Positions 25,488 to 35,540 of a stretch of 40,648 nucleotides of DNA are shown one piece after another (the stretch's first letter is position 1; each line of letters opens with the position of its first letter). The notes below the pieces were generated by a model. That model was not told where the DNA came from, searched no databases, and was given only the letters and a program-made list of their open reading frames with translations. Position numbers and translations under genes: made by a program. This DNA comes from a virus. The stretch is taken from the IMG/VR virus record IMGVR_UViG_3300030109_005320, positions 1 to 40,648 of that record, one strand, 5' to 3'.

Positions 25488-27881
25488 CTATACTGGCATA
25501 GGTTTCTCTCTGTATAATACAGATATATCATCAACAGAAAAATTAACATTACCTGAACTTCTAACAGATACAGATATATTTTTTGATACACTAGATGACG
25601 CAGAAGAATCTAAAGATGAATTATTAATGGTGCCGCTAGCGCCGTCTAAAGCAAGCTGTATGTCACTAGCACTTAATCCGCTTGAATTAGACCCACTCAC
25701 AGTAACTTTTCTAAATTTTTTATTTTGGCTAACGCTGCCCATATCTAATTTTCTACTAAACCATTGAAAAACATTTCTATTTGCTCCTCTAAATAATTCA
25801 AAAACACCATTAGTATGAGTAACCAAAACACTATTAGTAGCAGAAATAAATATTGCTTTTATATTTGGTACAGTACCAGACTCTCCACTTGTTCCTTCAT
25901 TAACACTACTTCTAATAAACCAAGCCCCTGTATCTATTTTATAAATCCAAATTCTACCTTTACTAGCTGTGCCATGAACCCCATAACATAACAAGCATTT
26001 TTTATCTGCATCAAAACTTAACTTAGGATCAAAAGAGGCATTAGTTTCAATACAGGCTTTATATCCATATCTATCAAAATTACCTGTAAAAACACTATCA
26101 ACAGAAGTAACAACATCTATTGGCATAGAGATATGACGAACATTTCTGCCATCATACATGAATATTCCATTTTTATTAGCTACAAAAAGACCATACTCAG
26201 TTGATAATATAGACTGTTGTGATATAGCTCCTAAACCATTAAATGTATCCTCAATAAACAGTTGTGAAGGATTTATTCTATACATGTTAAAATCATCAAA
26301 AGCATACACCCTGCCACTGTGAGAGGCAATAGCGGTTATTGGATTTGGCATAACTAAATAATCGCTTACCCAATTAAATACTTCATAAGAAAATGGTATA
26401 CTTCTGACTATGTAATTATCCCAGTTTTCATCATCAGCAGATGAATTAAGAACTTTACCAACAAATAGCTGTGAGTTATGCTGACATGATACTGCATAAT
26501 TTAAAGCAGATGATGTCTGAAACTCATTTAAACCAGACTCAGAAGTATACAAATCTCCTAAGTATCCCCCAGCAGTTAATGTAAAACCACGACCTATAAC
26601 AGCGCCACCTATAGTCAATGTATTTGCCCCTACAAGATCATCAACGATTGAAAGTTCTTTTACAAGCCTAAATGAATTTACTTGATTTTCACCAGTACTA
26701 TCATTTTCTGGAGCATTTATATTTATATAAAACTTTATAGATGTAATTCTTTTAGATGCAGTTCTATAAGAATCATGAAAACCTTGTATAATAAAATTAT
26801 ACTCTAATGACTCATAGCTGCTAGAGCCCGTACTAATACCATACCAAAAATGACCTAATGGAACTCGTGTAATTGGAGATTCTTTATAGCCATCATATAT
26901 GTAACTAACCCCTACTGCATAATGATTATTTTCTTCAAAGTTATTTCCTGATGAATTATTAGCATTTATAACGGTGTTACCACCGCCACCAGTATTTGCT
27001 AATAAAACATATCGGCCAGTTGCTTGTGCAGCATCGCTGCCTGTAGATAACTCACCTGCCCCTACCTCAACATAATATGCAGTATTATGATTACTTACGG
27101 TAGTATTACCAAATATAGTAGGGCTACCACTTGAAGGATAGTTACTTTCAAAATCATCAGGAAATTTAACCCCTGTTATATCATTACTACTTTTACCCGA
27201 ATATGATATAGTCATTGTTCTTTTTTCGGCAGGAGTACCAATAGGAACTAATAAACTTCCCCTATCAGGCAAAGAAGCTATTAGTGAACTTCCTATTGTT
27301 AATGATGTAATTAATTGAGTTGAACCACCTACAGTTGCATATAAAGCTTGTGAACTAACAGTAGATAAATCTATTTTTATTACTAAAGGAGCTTTAATAT
27401 CTGCATCCTCTATTTGAGGGCCAGTTGGTGCACTGCCTCCAAACTGACCTTTGTTGATATTACCAATCCACTTTGGTATGTTATTAGTTGTATTACCAAG
27501 GCCTACGAAAGCTTGATTATTAACCGTTTCAATACTAGCAACATTATTATGACTGATGCTTCCCTGGAAAGTATATGCTCTGGAGCTAGAGGCATCATCA
27601 TAATCAGATATGATCCCTATCTCATTTTCAGAAAAATCTATACCAACAATATCATTAGTACCGGTTCTATTTTTGAGAACCTTAGCGACGTCAAAATCCG
27701 TGTAATTACTAAGACTAGAAAAGACTGTTGAATCTTCTTTGATTCCTTGTATAGTTCCTAAAGGAACATCGGGCTCTGTATTTAAACATATAGATGCAGC
27801 ATCATCAGGAATATCTGTTCCGTCGGCCTGACCAAACATGCCTCTTTCAAATCTGCGCAACTCTTTAATTCTTCTAGCCAC
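25488..27881 (-). CDS. Beta-propeller tail nozzle/stabilisation protein (P22 gp10-like)
   Basis: 797 residues, beta-rich. The N terminus (R-R-I-K-E-L-R-R-F-E-R-G-M) and blade-like segments such as S-H-S-G-R-V-Y-A-F-D, Y-G-L-F-V-A-N-K-N-G-I-F-M-Y-D-G and I-F-I-S-A-T-N-S-V-L-V-T-H-T-N-G recall podovirus nozzle proteins that close the portal channel and hold the fibres. Position after the adaptor and before the fibre fits. A degraded T7 gp12-like nozzle is a related possibility. A long Ser/Gly-rich C-terminal sandwich domain (about 715-797) may bind the fibre. Confidence 0.78.
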   Translation of the reverse strand: MARRIKELRRFERGMFGQADGTDIPDDAASICLNTEPDVPLGTIQGIKEDSTVFSSLSNYTDFDVAKVLKNRTGTNDIVGIDFSENEIGIISDYDDASSSRAYTFQGSISHNNVASIETVNNQAFVGLGNTTNNIPKWIGNINKGQFGGSAPTGPQIEDADIKAPLVIKIDLSTVSSQALYATVGGSTQLITSLTIGSSLIASLPDRGSLLVPIGTPAEKRTMTISYSGKSSNDITGVKFPDDFESNYPSSGSPTIFGNTTVSNHNTAYYVEVGAGELSTGSDAAQATGRYVLLANTGGGGNTVINANNSSGNNFEENNHYAVGVSYIYDGYKESPITRVPLGHFWYGISTGSSSYESLEYNFIIQGFHDSYRTASKRITSIKFYININAPENDSTGENQVNSFRLVKELSIVDDLVGANTLTIGGAVIGRGFTLTAGGYLGDLYTSESGLNEFQTSSALNYAVSCQHNSQLFVGKVLNSSADDENWDNYIVRSIPFSYEVFNWVSDYLVMPNPITAIASHSGRVYAFDDFNMYRINPSQLFIEDTFNGLGAISQQSILSTEYGLFVANKNGIFMYDGRNVRHISMPIDVVTSVDSVFTGNFDRYGYKACIETNASFDPKLSFDADKKCLLCYGVHGTASKGRIWIYKIDTGAWFIRSSVNEGTSGESGTVPNIKAIFISATNSVLVTHTNGVFELFRGANRNVFQWFSRKLDMGSVSQNKKFRKVTVSGSNSSGLSASDIQLALDGASGTINNSSLDSSASSSVSKNISVSVRSSGNVNFSVDDISVLYREKPMPV

Positions 27882-27891
27882 AGAACCCCCT

Positions 27892-28515
27892 TTATAAGTC
27901 GTATATTTTTACGTTGTACTTATCATTAGTATGGTTAGTATTTGCAAACTTTCTGCCCTCTTTAACTTGATCTCTCCATAAAGAATGATGATAAGTTCTT
28001 AAATCAGGATTTAATTTAAATGCTCTTTCACAAGCTCTATGAACTAAACATTCATGAAATCTATCTGGTATTTCTGGCTCTTGTTGAAAGTCTTGAGAGC
28101 CATTTGATGCTGTTGCAAATTTTCTTGCCGACCTTTCATATATCATATTAAAAGATTCAGATGCTTCAAATGCAACATCATTAGAGCCATTCCAAAATCC
28201 CATAAATAATTGTATAGGATTATTAGACTCTACATAGTAAAAGCCATTATCTTGTTTTAAAAAACTTGTTTGTATAGTATTTACAAGTTCTACGCCAGCC
28301 TTATCTATACTTCTAATTCTTATAACATCTGTTGGAAAAGAAGTTAATGTGGGTCTAAGAGATTTGTCAGATGTGGTAAATGTAACCCTAGACCTAAGTA
28401 TACCCGTTCTATCACAAAACTCTTTTAGAGCACTGTCTAAATATATTTCAGCTATTGATGCACTATCAAGAGGGGACTCCTCAAGAACTAGCTCTATTAA
28501 GTTCTGCGCCGTCAT
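27892..28515 (-). CDS. Head-tail adaptor protein
   Basis: 207 residues with an adaptor-like helical start (S-I-A-E-I-Y-L-D-S-A-L-K-E-F-C-D-R-T-G-I) followed by a beta segment with F-P-T-D-V-I-R-I-R and a final helical pair (H-E-C-L-V-H-R-A-C-E-R-A-F). This is the layout of gp4/gp11-type adaptors that bind the portal ring and the nozzle. It overlaps the upstream gene by 35 bases and precedes the nozzle gene by 10. Confidence 0.68.
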   Translation of the reverse strand: MTAQNLIELVLEESPLDSASIAEIYLDSALKEFCDRTGILRSRVTFTTSDKSLRPTLTSFPTDVIRIRSIDKAGVELVNTIQTSFLKQDNGFYYVESNNPIQLFMGFWNGSNDVAFEASESFNMIYERSARKFATASNGSQDFQQEPEIPDRFHECLVHRACERAFKLNPDLRTYHHSLWRDQVKEGRKFANTNHTNDKYNVKIYDL

Positions 28516-29419
28516 TTGATGCCGTTAAGAATTGTAATTTTTGTGAATATAAGTTACCAAAGTATTGTATCTGTGACAACAAATCTTGTTGATTAGCTTG
28601 AAACTCTTGTAAATTTGCTTGAAACTTTGATACTACAGATTGCAATTCAGAGTTATCTGTCTGTGTTTCTGCTTGTAGTTTGGTTTTTAAACCCTCTAAA
28701 TATTGATTGGCCTGTCCTATTTTTATTTGAGCAAGCTCAACATCTTCTTCATTTTCTATTAACTTAGATATTACAGAAAATTGTTTTTGTAAATTAAGTT
28801 GATCTGCTGAAGTTCCAATAGTTCCTTCAACTAATGTAGTATAGCTAGTTAATAGGCCGTCTAAGGTTGTTGAATAATCAAAGTTAGGAAAAGAACCAAC
28901 TGTAGTTACTGTTAATGAATTTAATCTTTTGCTTAATACTTGTTGACATGAATAAAATATTGCTAGTTCATCACAGCCTTGAGGCATATTAGAAACTGAG
29001 CTATCTCCGCTAGCTATCGTCGGAGCTTTGAAAACATATACAAGAATATCATTATTATCAGGATGGCCATGTACTTTGCCACTGTGAGTATAATATGAAG
29101 GAAAAGTCGTACTTGATTTATAAATTGATGTATTAGTTCCATTTCTTAGTTGTCTTCCAATATCAGCAGATACTTGTCTTGCAATAAAAAAATCAGGATC
29201 ACTTCCAACTAAAACATTAAATACACGACCATCTACAGCTATGCCTGAATCAGAATCACTGCCTGTAATTTGAGTAAGATAGGGTCTTGCTTTATCTGTT
29301 GGTGCTAGTTGAACATAATTATTTAAAGCCTCTTGTAGGGCTGAATCCATAACCGTAGTTTCTGCTCCAGAAGCAACAGTTCCTATATATCCTTCTATTC
29401 TTGCTTTTAATGTTGCCAT
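28481..29419 (-). CDS. Neck/connector-associated structural protein
   Basis: 312 residues. The first about 190 are mixed alpha/beta with a V-F-K-A-P motif and D-E-L-A-I-F-Y-S-C-Q; the last about 100 are a Gln-rich coiled coil (Q-A-N-L-Q-E-F-Q-A-N-Q-Q-D-L). Situated between MCP and adaptor, it is probably a minor head or neck protein; marine podoviruses often have a protein like this here. The family is not recognised. Confidence 0.55.
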   Translation of the reverse strand: MATLKARIEGYIGTVASGAETTVMDSALQEALNNYVQLAPTDKARPYLTQITGSDSDSGIAVDGRVFNVLVGSDPDFFIARQVSADIGRQLRNGTNTSIYKSSTTFPSYYTHSGKVHGHPDNNDILVYVFKAPTIASGDSSVSNMPQGCDELAIFYSCQQVLSKRLNSLTVTTVGSFPNFDYSTTLDGLLTSYTTLVEGTIGTSADQLNLQKQFSVISKLIENEEDVELAQIKIGQANQYLEGLKTKLQAETQTDNSELQSVVSKFQANLQEFQANQQDLLSQIQYFGNLYSQKLQFLTASNDGAELNRASS

Positions 29420-29420
29420 A

Positions 29421-29448
29421 GTAAAAATGGGGGGCTCTGGGCCCCCCT
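29421..29448 (-). terminator. Strong hairpin after the major capsid gene
   Basis: On the leftward strand GGGGGGC (29441-29447 as complement) and GCCCCCC (29429-29435 as complement) pair perfectly over 7 bases with a 5-base loop, followed by ATTTTTAC. It lies directly after the MCP stop and just before the next ATG. It is probably a partial terminator or mRNA-protecting hairpin that raises MCP output relative to downstream genes. Confidence 0.8.
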
Positions 29449-29453
29449 ATTTA

Positions 29454-30779
29454 TTAAGTTAGTTTGAAAACGTGATGTGTTTCTTGTAACTGCATACATA
29501 GTCCTTCATCAGAGAAGAACTCATCTTTAGTACCATCAAAACCATTATTAGTTTTAATATTAGTACTATAACGCATCTCACGATACTTTTTGAGGCTAAC
29601 CGCATCTGGATTAATCACAATAGCATAGTTTTGATAGTTATCACGCAATACTGGTGTAGGATAGATTTCCAATTCAGCATGAGGAGTAACAAGTAGGCTC
29701 ATATTGTAGCCAAACATATTTTGCTCATTATTAAAGATTTGGAATCCTGCACTATTATTATTTGTCAAAAATTTAGCAGACAAAAATGATACCCACTTTC
29801 GAGAAGCAAAAAGTTGATATCTACCTCTAGAAGGTAAATACTGACTTATTTTCTCAGTAGCTGTCATAATGTTTGTAAAATCTGCAGACGCTTCTGCAAA
29901 ACTGTGTATGTTTTGCGCATCATCAGAAGCAGTGCTGCTACCATACTTAAGGATAGTAGATATAGCACCCATAGTTTGACGAATTTTATTTCCACCAGAA
30001 TTATTTTGAATAGTTCCAAAATTATCTGATGTTCCCATTCCAGTACCACCTACACGAACACCAAAAAGCATAGCTCTTTCTTTTTGAATTTTGTGCTCGT
30101 AAGATTTTTGCACCCGTAGTCTAGCTAGCTCGTCACTATAACCTCGAAGCGCTGCTTCTCGTAGTGTACCAGTAACTTCTACAGGTGTACGCATAATTTG
30201 AGTAGAGTTAAATACTACCTCTAGCTCATCTGCAAATGCTTCAGGAGATGTTTCTCCCTCACCAATAGCATTACCAACAACCTCTAATGTAGTAGCGGCA
30301 GCAAAAGTGTCGCACTGATTATCGGTTTGTTGTGGGTTACCCTGTGCAACAAGTGTTAATACATTTCCAGTAACACTATGAACACGTGCAACTCCTAAGA
30401 AGGTCCCGTCAGAAGCGTAACCCTCTACAATGAGGCCAACTAAATGATCGCCAGCAGAGGTTCCTAGACCTTTACTAACAGTAGGATTAATAGTTGCGTT
30501 GGCTGTTGAGCCTGGATCACCTACAGATCCCCCTGCGGGGGCAGTCCAGGTGTTACCACCTCCAGTTGCAATTGTCATTTGTTGTCTAATAAATCCAGCA
30601 CGATGTTCGAACATCTTGAAGTCTGGGTCTGTAACCTTAACATAACCTAGGTTAGAAACCATAGTTATAAATGGTGTAACCTCCTGCCATAATTCTTTTG
30701 TATAAGTATCAGGCAGGTAGAAATCACGACGTTCATCAAACAACACACCGGATGATTGCGATAGGTCTTTTGCGGACAT
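29454..30779 (-). CDS. Major capsid protein (HK97-fold)
   Basis: 441 residues, the right length for a podovirus coat protein. Key segments: F-D-E-R-R-D-F-Y-L-P near the start, D-P-D-F-K-M-F-E-H-R (the E-loop style region with charged residues), then M-R-T-P-V-E-V-T-G-T-L and a long helix E-L-A-R-L-R-V-Q-K-S-Y-E-H-K-I-Q-K-E-R. The C-terminal P-domain includes Y-Q-L-F-A-S-R-K-W and N-P-D-A-V-S-L-K-K-Y. It lies after scaffold and before neck genes, with AAGGTGAT ahead of ATG 30779 and a strong hairpin behind it; the GC content is higher than its neighbours, as expected for heavy expression. Confidence 0.88.
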   Translation of the reverse strand: MSAKDLSQSSGVLFDERRDFYLPDTYTKELWQEVTPFITMVSNLGYVKVTDPDFKMFEHRAGFIRQQMTIATGGGNTWTAPAGGSVGDPGSTANATINPTVSKGLGTSAGDHLVGLIVEGYASDGTFLGVARVHSVTGNVLTLVAQGNPQQTDNQCDTFAAATTLEVVGNAIGEGETSPEAFADELEVVFNSTQIMRTPVEVTGTLREAALRGYSDELARLRVQKSYEHKIQKERAMLFGVRVGGTGMGTSDNFGTIQNNSGGNKIRQTMGAISTILKYGSSTASDDAQNIHSFAEASADFTNIMTATEKISQYLPSRGRYQLFASRKWVSFLSAKFLTNNNSAGFQIFNNEQNMFGYNMSLLVTPHAELEIYPTPVLRDNYQNYAIVINPDAVSLKKYREMRYSTNIKTNNGFDGTKDEFFSDEGLCMQLQETHHVFKLT

Positions 30780-30809
30780 TTATATCACCTTGAGTTTATT
30801 TATTTGATT

Positions 30810-31736
30810 TTATTTACGTTTGCCTCCGGCTAAATCAAACATCCCTTGAAAGAAAGCCTCTCCTTCATTTAGTTGAGGCTCTGCTTGCTGTTGAACGTTA
30901 ACATTAGATCCATTGACAGATGGAGGAATAACAGCTTGAACTCGTGAGTTTATATTTTGAGCTTGACGTTGAGCAGCAGCATTAGCTCCTTTTTGCGCCT
31001 TGAATACTTGAATAAGATCAGACATGCCATAATTAGGGTTTTGAGCCCAAGAAACAAACTCTTGAGCAGTCTTATTGTCCATGCCATGTACATACATAGC
31101 TTCTTGAACAGCAGACTGCAAAGCTTGTTGTTGTTGTTGAGCTTGAACCATTTGATTACGTTCATTGGTCTGTTTTTTTTCATTGTATGCAGAAACCTCA
31201 TCTTGATACTCAATAAGTTGCATCTGAAAGTCCTCCATTGCTTGCTTATATTTATAAGAGTCACTAGTTGGATCTCCAATAGCGTCTTCTATAGTATAAG
31301 AAGCGGGTTTTTTGGGTCGTTCAGGTCTAACGGGCTGTGCTTCATTTTGTTTATTTGAGGAACCCTTATCTAAAAGCACATCATATACTTGAGATGCTTT
31401 ATCAGGATTTTCATTTAAATATTTAAGTACAGGTTCTTGTGATTTTAAAGCATCTAGTTCTGCTTTAAATTTATCAGCTTTAGATTGCCAAAACTGCATC
31501 CTTTGAGGATCTTCCTTGGCCTCTATTTGTTCTCCCTGAACGTTGTCGATATTTCCACCTTGATCTAATTCTTTTGCAGGAACCTCTTCAGATTTTGCTA
31601 CAGACTCAGCTTTAGGTAGATTGTTTTCTGCACCATTTCCAATTGTCGATAAACCAGATTCTTGAGCGGAATTTTCGAACATTCCTAAGAATCCTTGTTT
31701 ATTTGCAGCATCAGGTGGTGTTTGTACATTTTCCAT
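30810..31736 (-). CDS. Scaffolding protein
   Basis: 308 residues, rich in Gln, Glu, Lys and Ala with low aromatic content: an extended acidic N terminus, long coiled-coil segments (about 95-115 and 170-225, with Q-Q-Q-Q-Q-A-L-Q-S-A) and a basic C-terminal tail (M-F-D-L-A-G-G-K-R-K). It lies directly between portal and capsid genes, the canonical scaffold slot. It would guide procapsid assembly and then leave. No protease domain is seen, so removal without cleavage is likely. Confidence 0.85.
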   Translation of the reverse strand: MENVQTPPDAANKQGFLGMFENSAQESGLSTIGNGAENNLPKAESVAKSEEVPAKELDQGGNIDNVQGEQIEAKEDPQRMQFWQSKADKFKAELDALKSQEPVLKYLNENPDKASQVYDVLLDKGSSNKQNEAQPVRPERPKKPASYTIEDAIGDPTSDSYKYKQAMEDFQMQLIEYQDEVSAYNEKKQTNERNQMVQAQQQQQALQSAVQEAMYVHGMDNKTAQEFVSWAQNPNYGMSDLIQVFKAQKGANAAAQRQAQNINSRVQAVIPPSVNGSNVNVQQQAEPQLNEGEAFFQGMFDLAGGKRK

Positions 31737-31760
31737 AAGAAAAAATTTTATTAGTGTTTA

Positions 31761-33941
31761 TTATTCCTCAGCTAAAACACCGGAACCCTGCATAGGATTT
31801 GGTATAGCTGTGAGTTGAGAAATTTCTTGTTGCATTTGCATTTGCTGTATACTTCTAGAGGCATCAGCTCTATTTTTAATAGCATCAAGGCCAGAAGAAA
31901 ACTTCTCTACCTCTAAGCGTTTTTTAGCATGAACCTCTTCTCTTTCAGCAGTCTGAAGATCTCCACGTAATTTTTTAACTTCAGATTGCAATACTTGAAT
32001 TTGTTGTTGAAGTTGCGAAATAAATCCTGATCTTTCAAGAACACCTTCAGCATCAACGACTTCACTTTTCTTTAATACCTCTACTTGATCTATTAGGCCA
32101 TTTCTATATAACTCCATATAATACTCCATTTGAGCAAACCTATTTGATGGAAGCATAGATCCAGATAAAACAATAACATCATATCTTCCTTGAGTAATAT
32201 CATTAAATTTAGATATTTCTCTTCCTAAATCATCATATTGCATTTGATTTAATGCAATTTCAGTTAATGAATTATTTGGTTCGACTATCCGTATAATTTT
32301 TTCTTCTTTATAAACATTTCTTGCAAGATCAATTAATACTTTTGCTAATTGATTTAAACTACATTCTACGTCATCTTTTTTGCTTTTAATACGGCGCTGA
32401 CCAAATTCATCTAACGCTATAGTTCCTTTAAAAGTTTGAGGGGCCACTGAAGAGTCACCTTGCATGATAGCGTATATACCAAACTGTCTTTCAATCATTT
32501 GGACATACATCTGAACTTGCGCAAACAATGCATTGGGGAATGATTGGGCTCCGAAGATAACTGGAGCGCCTATATCTGCATCGTACTCTATTACAGTTGA
32601 GCCAGATTTGTTTAGTTCAGATTCTATTCTTGACTTATCTTGGGCCCCTCGGGGTAGCAACACCTTTTGGTTAGTAGAGGAAGCGGCATTAGCAACAATT
32701 AAACTATTTAATTTATTTATCATTTCCTGCAAACTTCTAACCATAGAAACATCAGAAACAGGATATGGGGTTCTATTCCACATATTGTTAATAGGAATAA
32801 TAGGATAATGTTCGGTAGGAAGATATCCGCTAAATAAATGCTTGTTACCAATAGTAATACATTGGTATATTTTTATGCTCATTATTTTTCTGTGAGCAAT
32901 AGTTTTATTTTTAATTAGATCTTCTACAGTCATTACTGTAAAAAGAGAAGGTTGAGATTCCATCATCTCTCCAGTCTGGGGGTTCATTTGAGGATCTGGA
33001 GTATGTAAATAATTATTCTCGTCTAATGTTTCTAGCGTTCCTGTAGAATTTACTGTAAGTAAAAAATTTCTAACCTCGGATTCTTCTGTTATTATTGTAC
33101 CAGAAACATTAATTGCAGGATTTTTTATATATTCGTTATATTCTTCATTTGTATATTCATACTCTTCATTAGCAAATGGGTCCATAATATGATGAACTTC
33201 TACTTGCTCTCTTGAGTATCTATCAATAATTCTATATATACTTACGTTGGCATCTTCTACATCTCCTGCAAAAACTTGATTATGAAGAGGTATTCTTTCT
33301 GAATCATTGGTCCTTTCTTCGTCATGGGCCATGGCCTCCTTCATGTCAAAATCAGGATACATGTTAAGTATCTGATCTTCTGTTTTGTAAGATACTAAAA
33401 GACAATGCGCCGCATCTCTCCAAAGATAATCTTTTGCGTTTGGATCAGGATACACATCTCTTGGATCAATACTTTTTAATTTAACCTCACCTTTGCCACT
33501 ATTTTCATATGGATTAATATAGGCATATAGTATGCCCCTACCCATAATAGCGTAATCTTGTATAGCTTGTTTTAATTCAGAGTTACCATCCGATACATCC
33601 CACATATACGACATCAAGCTTGTAAATACAGAAGCCATCTTTCTATCAGAATCTTCTCTAGCCGTAGCAGAAAACTTTGGTTTATTTGCAGTAAGCATTG
33701 CTTTTAACTGCTCTGTAGCCCATGTAATAGCATTTATAACTACAGCGCCTTGACCTCTTTTTTTAAGCAGATCTATTTGGTTTTGGGTCCACTGAACCCC
33801 AGACGCAAACATTTCATTTTCATCAGCGCCTTCTTTCCATTCCATTTGAGCCGAACTATATTCTCTCCACAACTCTTCATTAAAAAGTTCTGGATGCTCT
33901 CTACTATAACCGTAGGTTCCTGACCGTTTTTCCATATGCAT
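31761..33941 (-). CDS. Portal protein (P22-like)
   Basis: 726 residues, the size of P22-type portals. Diagnostic strings include V-V-I-N-A-I-T-W-A (hinge), S-I-D-P-R-D-V-Y-P-D-P-N-A (the usual D-P-x-D-V-x-x-D-P segment), and N-N-M-W-N-R-T-P-Y-P-V-S-D-V-S-M-V-R. The C-terminal third is a long helical barrel region with heptads (Q-L-Q-Q-Q-I-Q-V-L-Q-S-E-V-K-K-L). It forms the dodecameric channel for DNA packaging and exit. ATG 33941 and 33935 are both usable. Confidence 0.92.
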   Translation of the reverse strand: MHMEKRSGTYGYSREHPELFNEELWREYSSAQMEWKEGADENEMFASGVQWTQNQIDLLKKRGQGAVVINAITWATEQLKAMLTANKPKFSATAREDSDRKMASVFTSLMSYMWDVSDGNSELKQAIQDYAIMGRGILYAYINPYENSGKGEVKLKSIDPRDVYPDPNAKDYLWRDAAHCLLVSYKTEDQILNMYPDFDMKEAMAHDEERTNDSERIPLHNQVFAGDVEDANVSIYRIIDRYSREQVEVHHIMDPFANEEYEYTNEEYNEYIKNPAINVSGTIITEESEVRNFLLTVNSTGTLETLDENNYLHTPDPQMNPQTGEMMESQPSLFTVMTVEDLIKNKTIAHRKIMSIKIYQCITIGNKHLFSGYLPTEHYPIIPINNMWNRTPYPVSDVSMVRSLQEMINKLNSLIVANAASSTNQKVLLPRGAQDKSRIESELNKSGSTVIEYDADIGAPVIFGAQSFPNALFAQVQMYVQMIERQFGIYAIMQGDSSVAPQTFKGTIALDEFGQRRIKSKKDDVECSLNQLAKVLIDLARNVYKEEKIIRIVEPNNSLTEIALNQMQYDDLGREISKFNDITQGRYDVIVLSGSMLPSNRFAQMEYYMELYRNGLIDQVEVLKKSEVVDAEGVLERSGFISQLQQQIQVLQSEVKKLRGDLQTAEREEVHAKKRLEVEKFSSGLDAIKNRADASRSIQQMQMQQEISQLTAIPNPMQGSGVLAEE

Positions 33942-33968
33942 GCTTGAAATTACAAAATTTTTTTATTA

Positions 33969-35540
33969 TTAAGCAAGAAGCCAATCGTCACTATTTGTAT
34001 TATCATCAGGATGATAAAAATCAAAATGTTTTAAATCATTTTCTATGTTTTGAGTTTCAACATAAGAAGGCTCAATTGTAGGCCCATAAGATTTTAATTG
34101 AGCATAATAAAACCCATCTAGAGTATCATCGTGGGCTGCTCTAGGATATAAAACTAATTCATCCCAAAACTCATGCATATTGTTTTTTAAGTATACTTTG
34201 TTCCTGGCAAACATAGGTTGAAGGCCTTCTAGTCTTCTAGATTTTGATGTTCTAGGATTATGTTTTATTTCAAGACCAGGTATATATCCGTCATACTCTG
34301 AGCGTAAATAATCTCTTATCATGTCTTGATATCCAACACTTTCTATTCTTGTTCTTTCTGGCCTCCATGCTTCAAACATTTCTATAATAGAATGCGTTAA
34401 TTGCATTGGTTTTACTCTTTTTCTAAAGTATTCCAAACAATAAATATTTTTATCATGATCTACACCAATAACAAATATAACACTGTAGTCACTTCTTGCA
34501 GATAATGTAGATGCTGGGTCTACCCCCATAAATACAAATATAGGAATAGACATAGGTTTTTCTAATTTTTCTTCTCCTGTAATTCCCTGATGAGTAACAT
34601 TAATCGCCCATCTACCACTATTTGTTTTTTCTACAGATCCATCCCAAAACCTTAACTGATTAGCAGAAACAAGGCTATCATTATCACCAACTACCTGACA
34701 CATGTATTCTCTATAAAAAGAAGATGACTTACCTATTTTATCCATCTCTTCTTTTAATGTCATAAGTTCTTTTACGTTCATCATTTCAGGCCATAACGAT
34801 ATAGGTTTTTGACCTTCTTTTTCTATTAATGCACTATAGTGAAGTGTTTTCCACATATTAGGCATATTTTTAAGAGTAAATACTAAACCAGATTGGTGCT
34901 GTGGTGTACCAATATTTATTATTCTACCCTTAGGATAAGTTCTTTTTATCATGGGCACTAGCGCTTGTAGAAACCATCTTCGGTTTCTGTCTATAGCAAG
35001 ATCTGTCTTGGTGTTTTCTTCATCCTCTGCATCATCAAGAACAACTAATGTGGGCCTCATAGAGTTTACATTTATACCCCGTATCTGAGTACCCATCCCT
35101 CTACAAACAATAGTAGTGCCATTTTTTAACACTATCATGTCTTCTCGCCATATTTTTGCGGCGTGCTCTCCCCAGTAACCAAATATTCGTTTAAAATTTA
35201 CACTATGCTCTAATGCATTTTTTATAGTAGATAATAAGTTTATAGAGTGAGGTCTAGACTTAGATACTAATACAACTACTTTTGGCTGTTGTTTTCTTTT
35301 ATTAGCATAATCTTCTATAAACATATGCCATAATACATACATAAAAGCCACAACCGTACTTTTTGCAAATCCTCTCGGCGCTATAATATTTAAAAATTGA
35401 TACTTTTCCCTTCTAAGATAAGCTGCAATCTCTCTATGAAACGGTGGGGATTGTACTTCAAATATTTTTGGCCGTATTGTTTTCCCAAAAAATAAAATAT
35501 CTTTTGAGAATTGATCCATTAGCTTTTCTCTAGCACTCAT
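33969..35540 (-). CDS. terL: Terminase large subunit
   Basis: 523 residues. The ATPase domain has A-P-R-G-F-A-K-S-T (Walker A-type), T-L-V-V-L-D-D-A-E-D (Walker B with catalytic acid) and G-T-P-Q-H-Q-S-G (coupling motif). The nuclease domain shows G-V-D-P-A-S-T-L-S-A-R-S-D-Y, E-S-V-G-Y-Q-D and H-D-D-T-L-D-G. It drives DNA into the procapsid and cuts concatemers. Its start overlaps the upstream small gene by one base. Confidence 0.95.
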   Translation of the reverse strand: MSAREKLMDQFSKDILFFGKTIRPKIFEVQSPPFHREIAAYLRREKYQFLNIIAPRGFAKSTVVAFMYVLWHMFIEDYANKRKQQPKVVVLVSKSRPHSINLLSTIKNALEHSVNFKRIFGYWGEHAAKIWREDMIVLKNGTTIVCRGMGTQIRGINVNSMRPTLVVLDDAEDEENTKTDLAIDRNRRWFLQALVPMIKRTYPKGRIINIGTPQHQSGLVFTLKNMPNMWKTLHYSALIEKEGQKPISLWPEMMNVKELMTLKEEMDKIGKSSSFYREYMCQVVGDNDSLVSANQLRFWDGSVEKTNSGRWAINVTHQGITGEEKLEKPMSIPIFVFMGVDPASTLSARSDYSVIFVIGVDHDKNIYCLEYFRKRVKPMQLTHSIIEMFEAWRPERTRIESVGYQDMIRDYLRSEYDGYIPGLEIKHNPRTSKSRRLEGLQPMFARNKVYLKNNMHEFWDELVLYPRAAHDDTLDGFYYAQLKSYGPTIEPSYVETQNIENDLKHFDFYHPDDNTNSDDWLLA

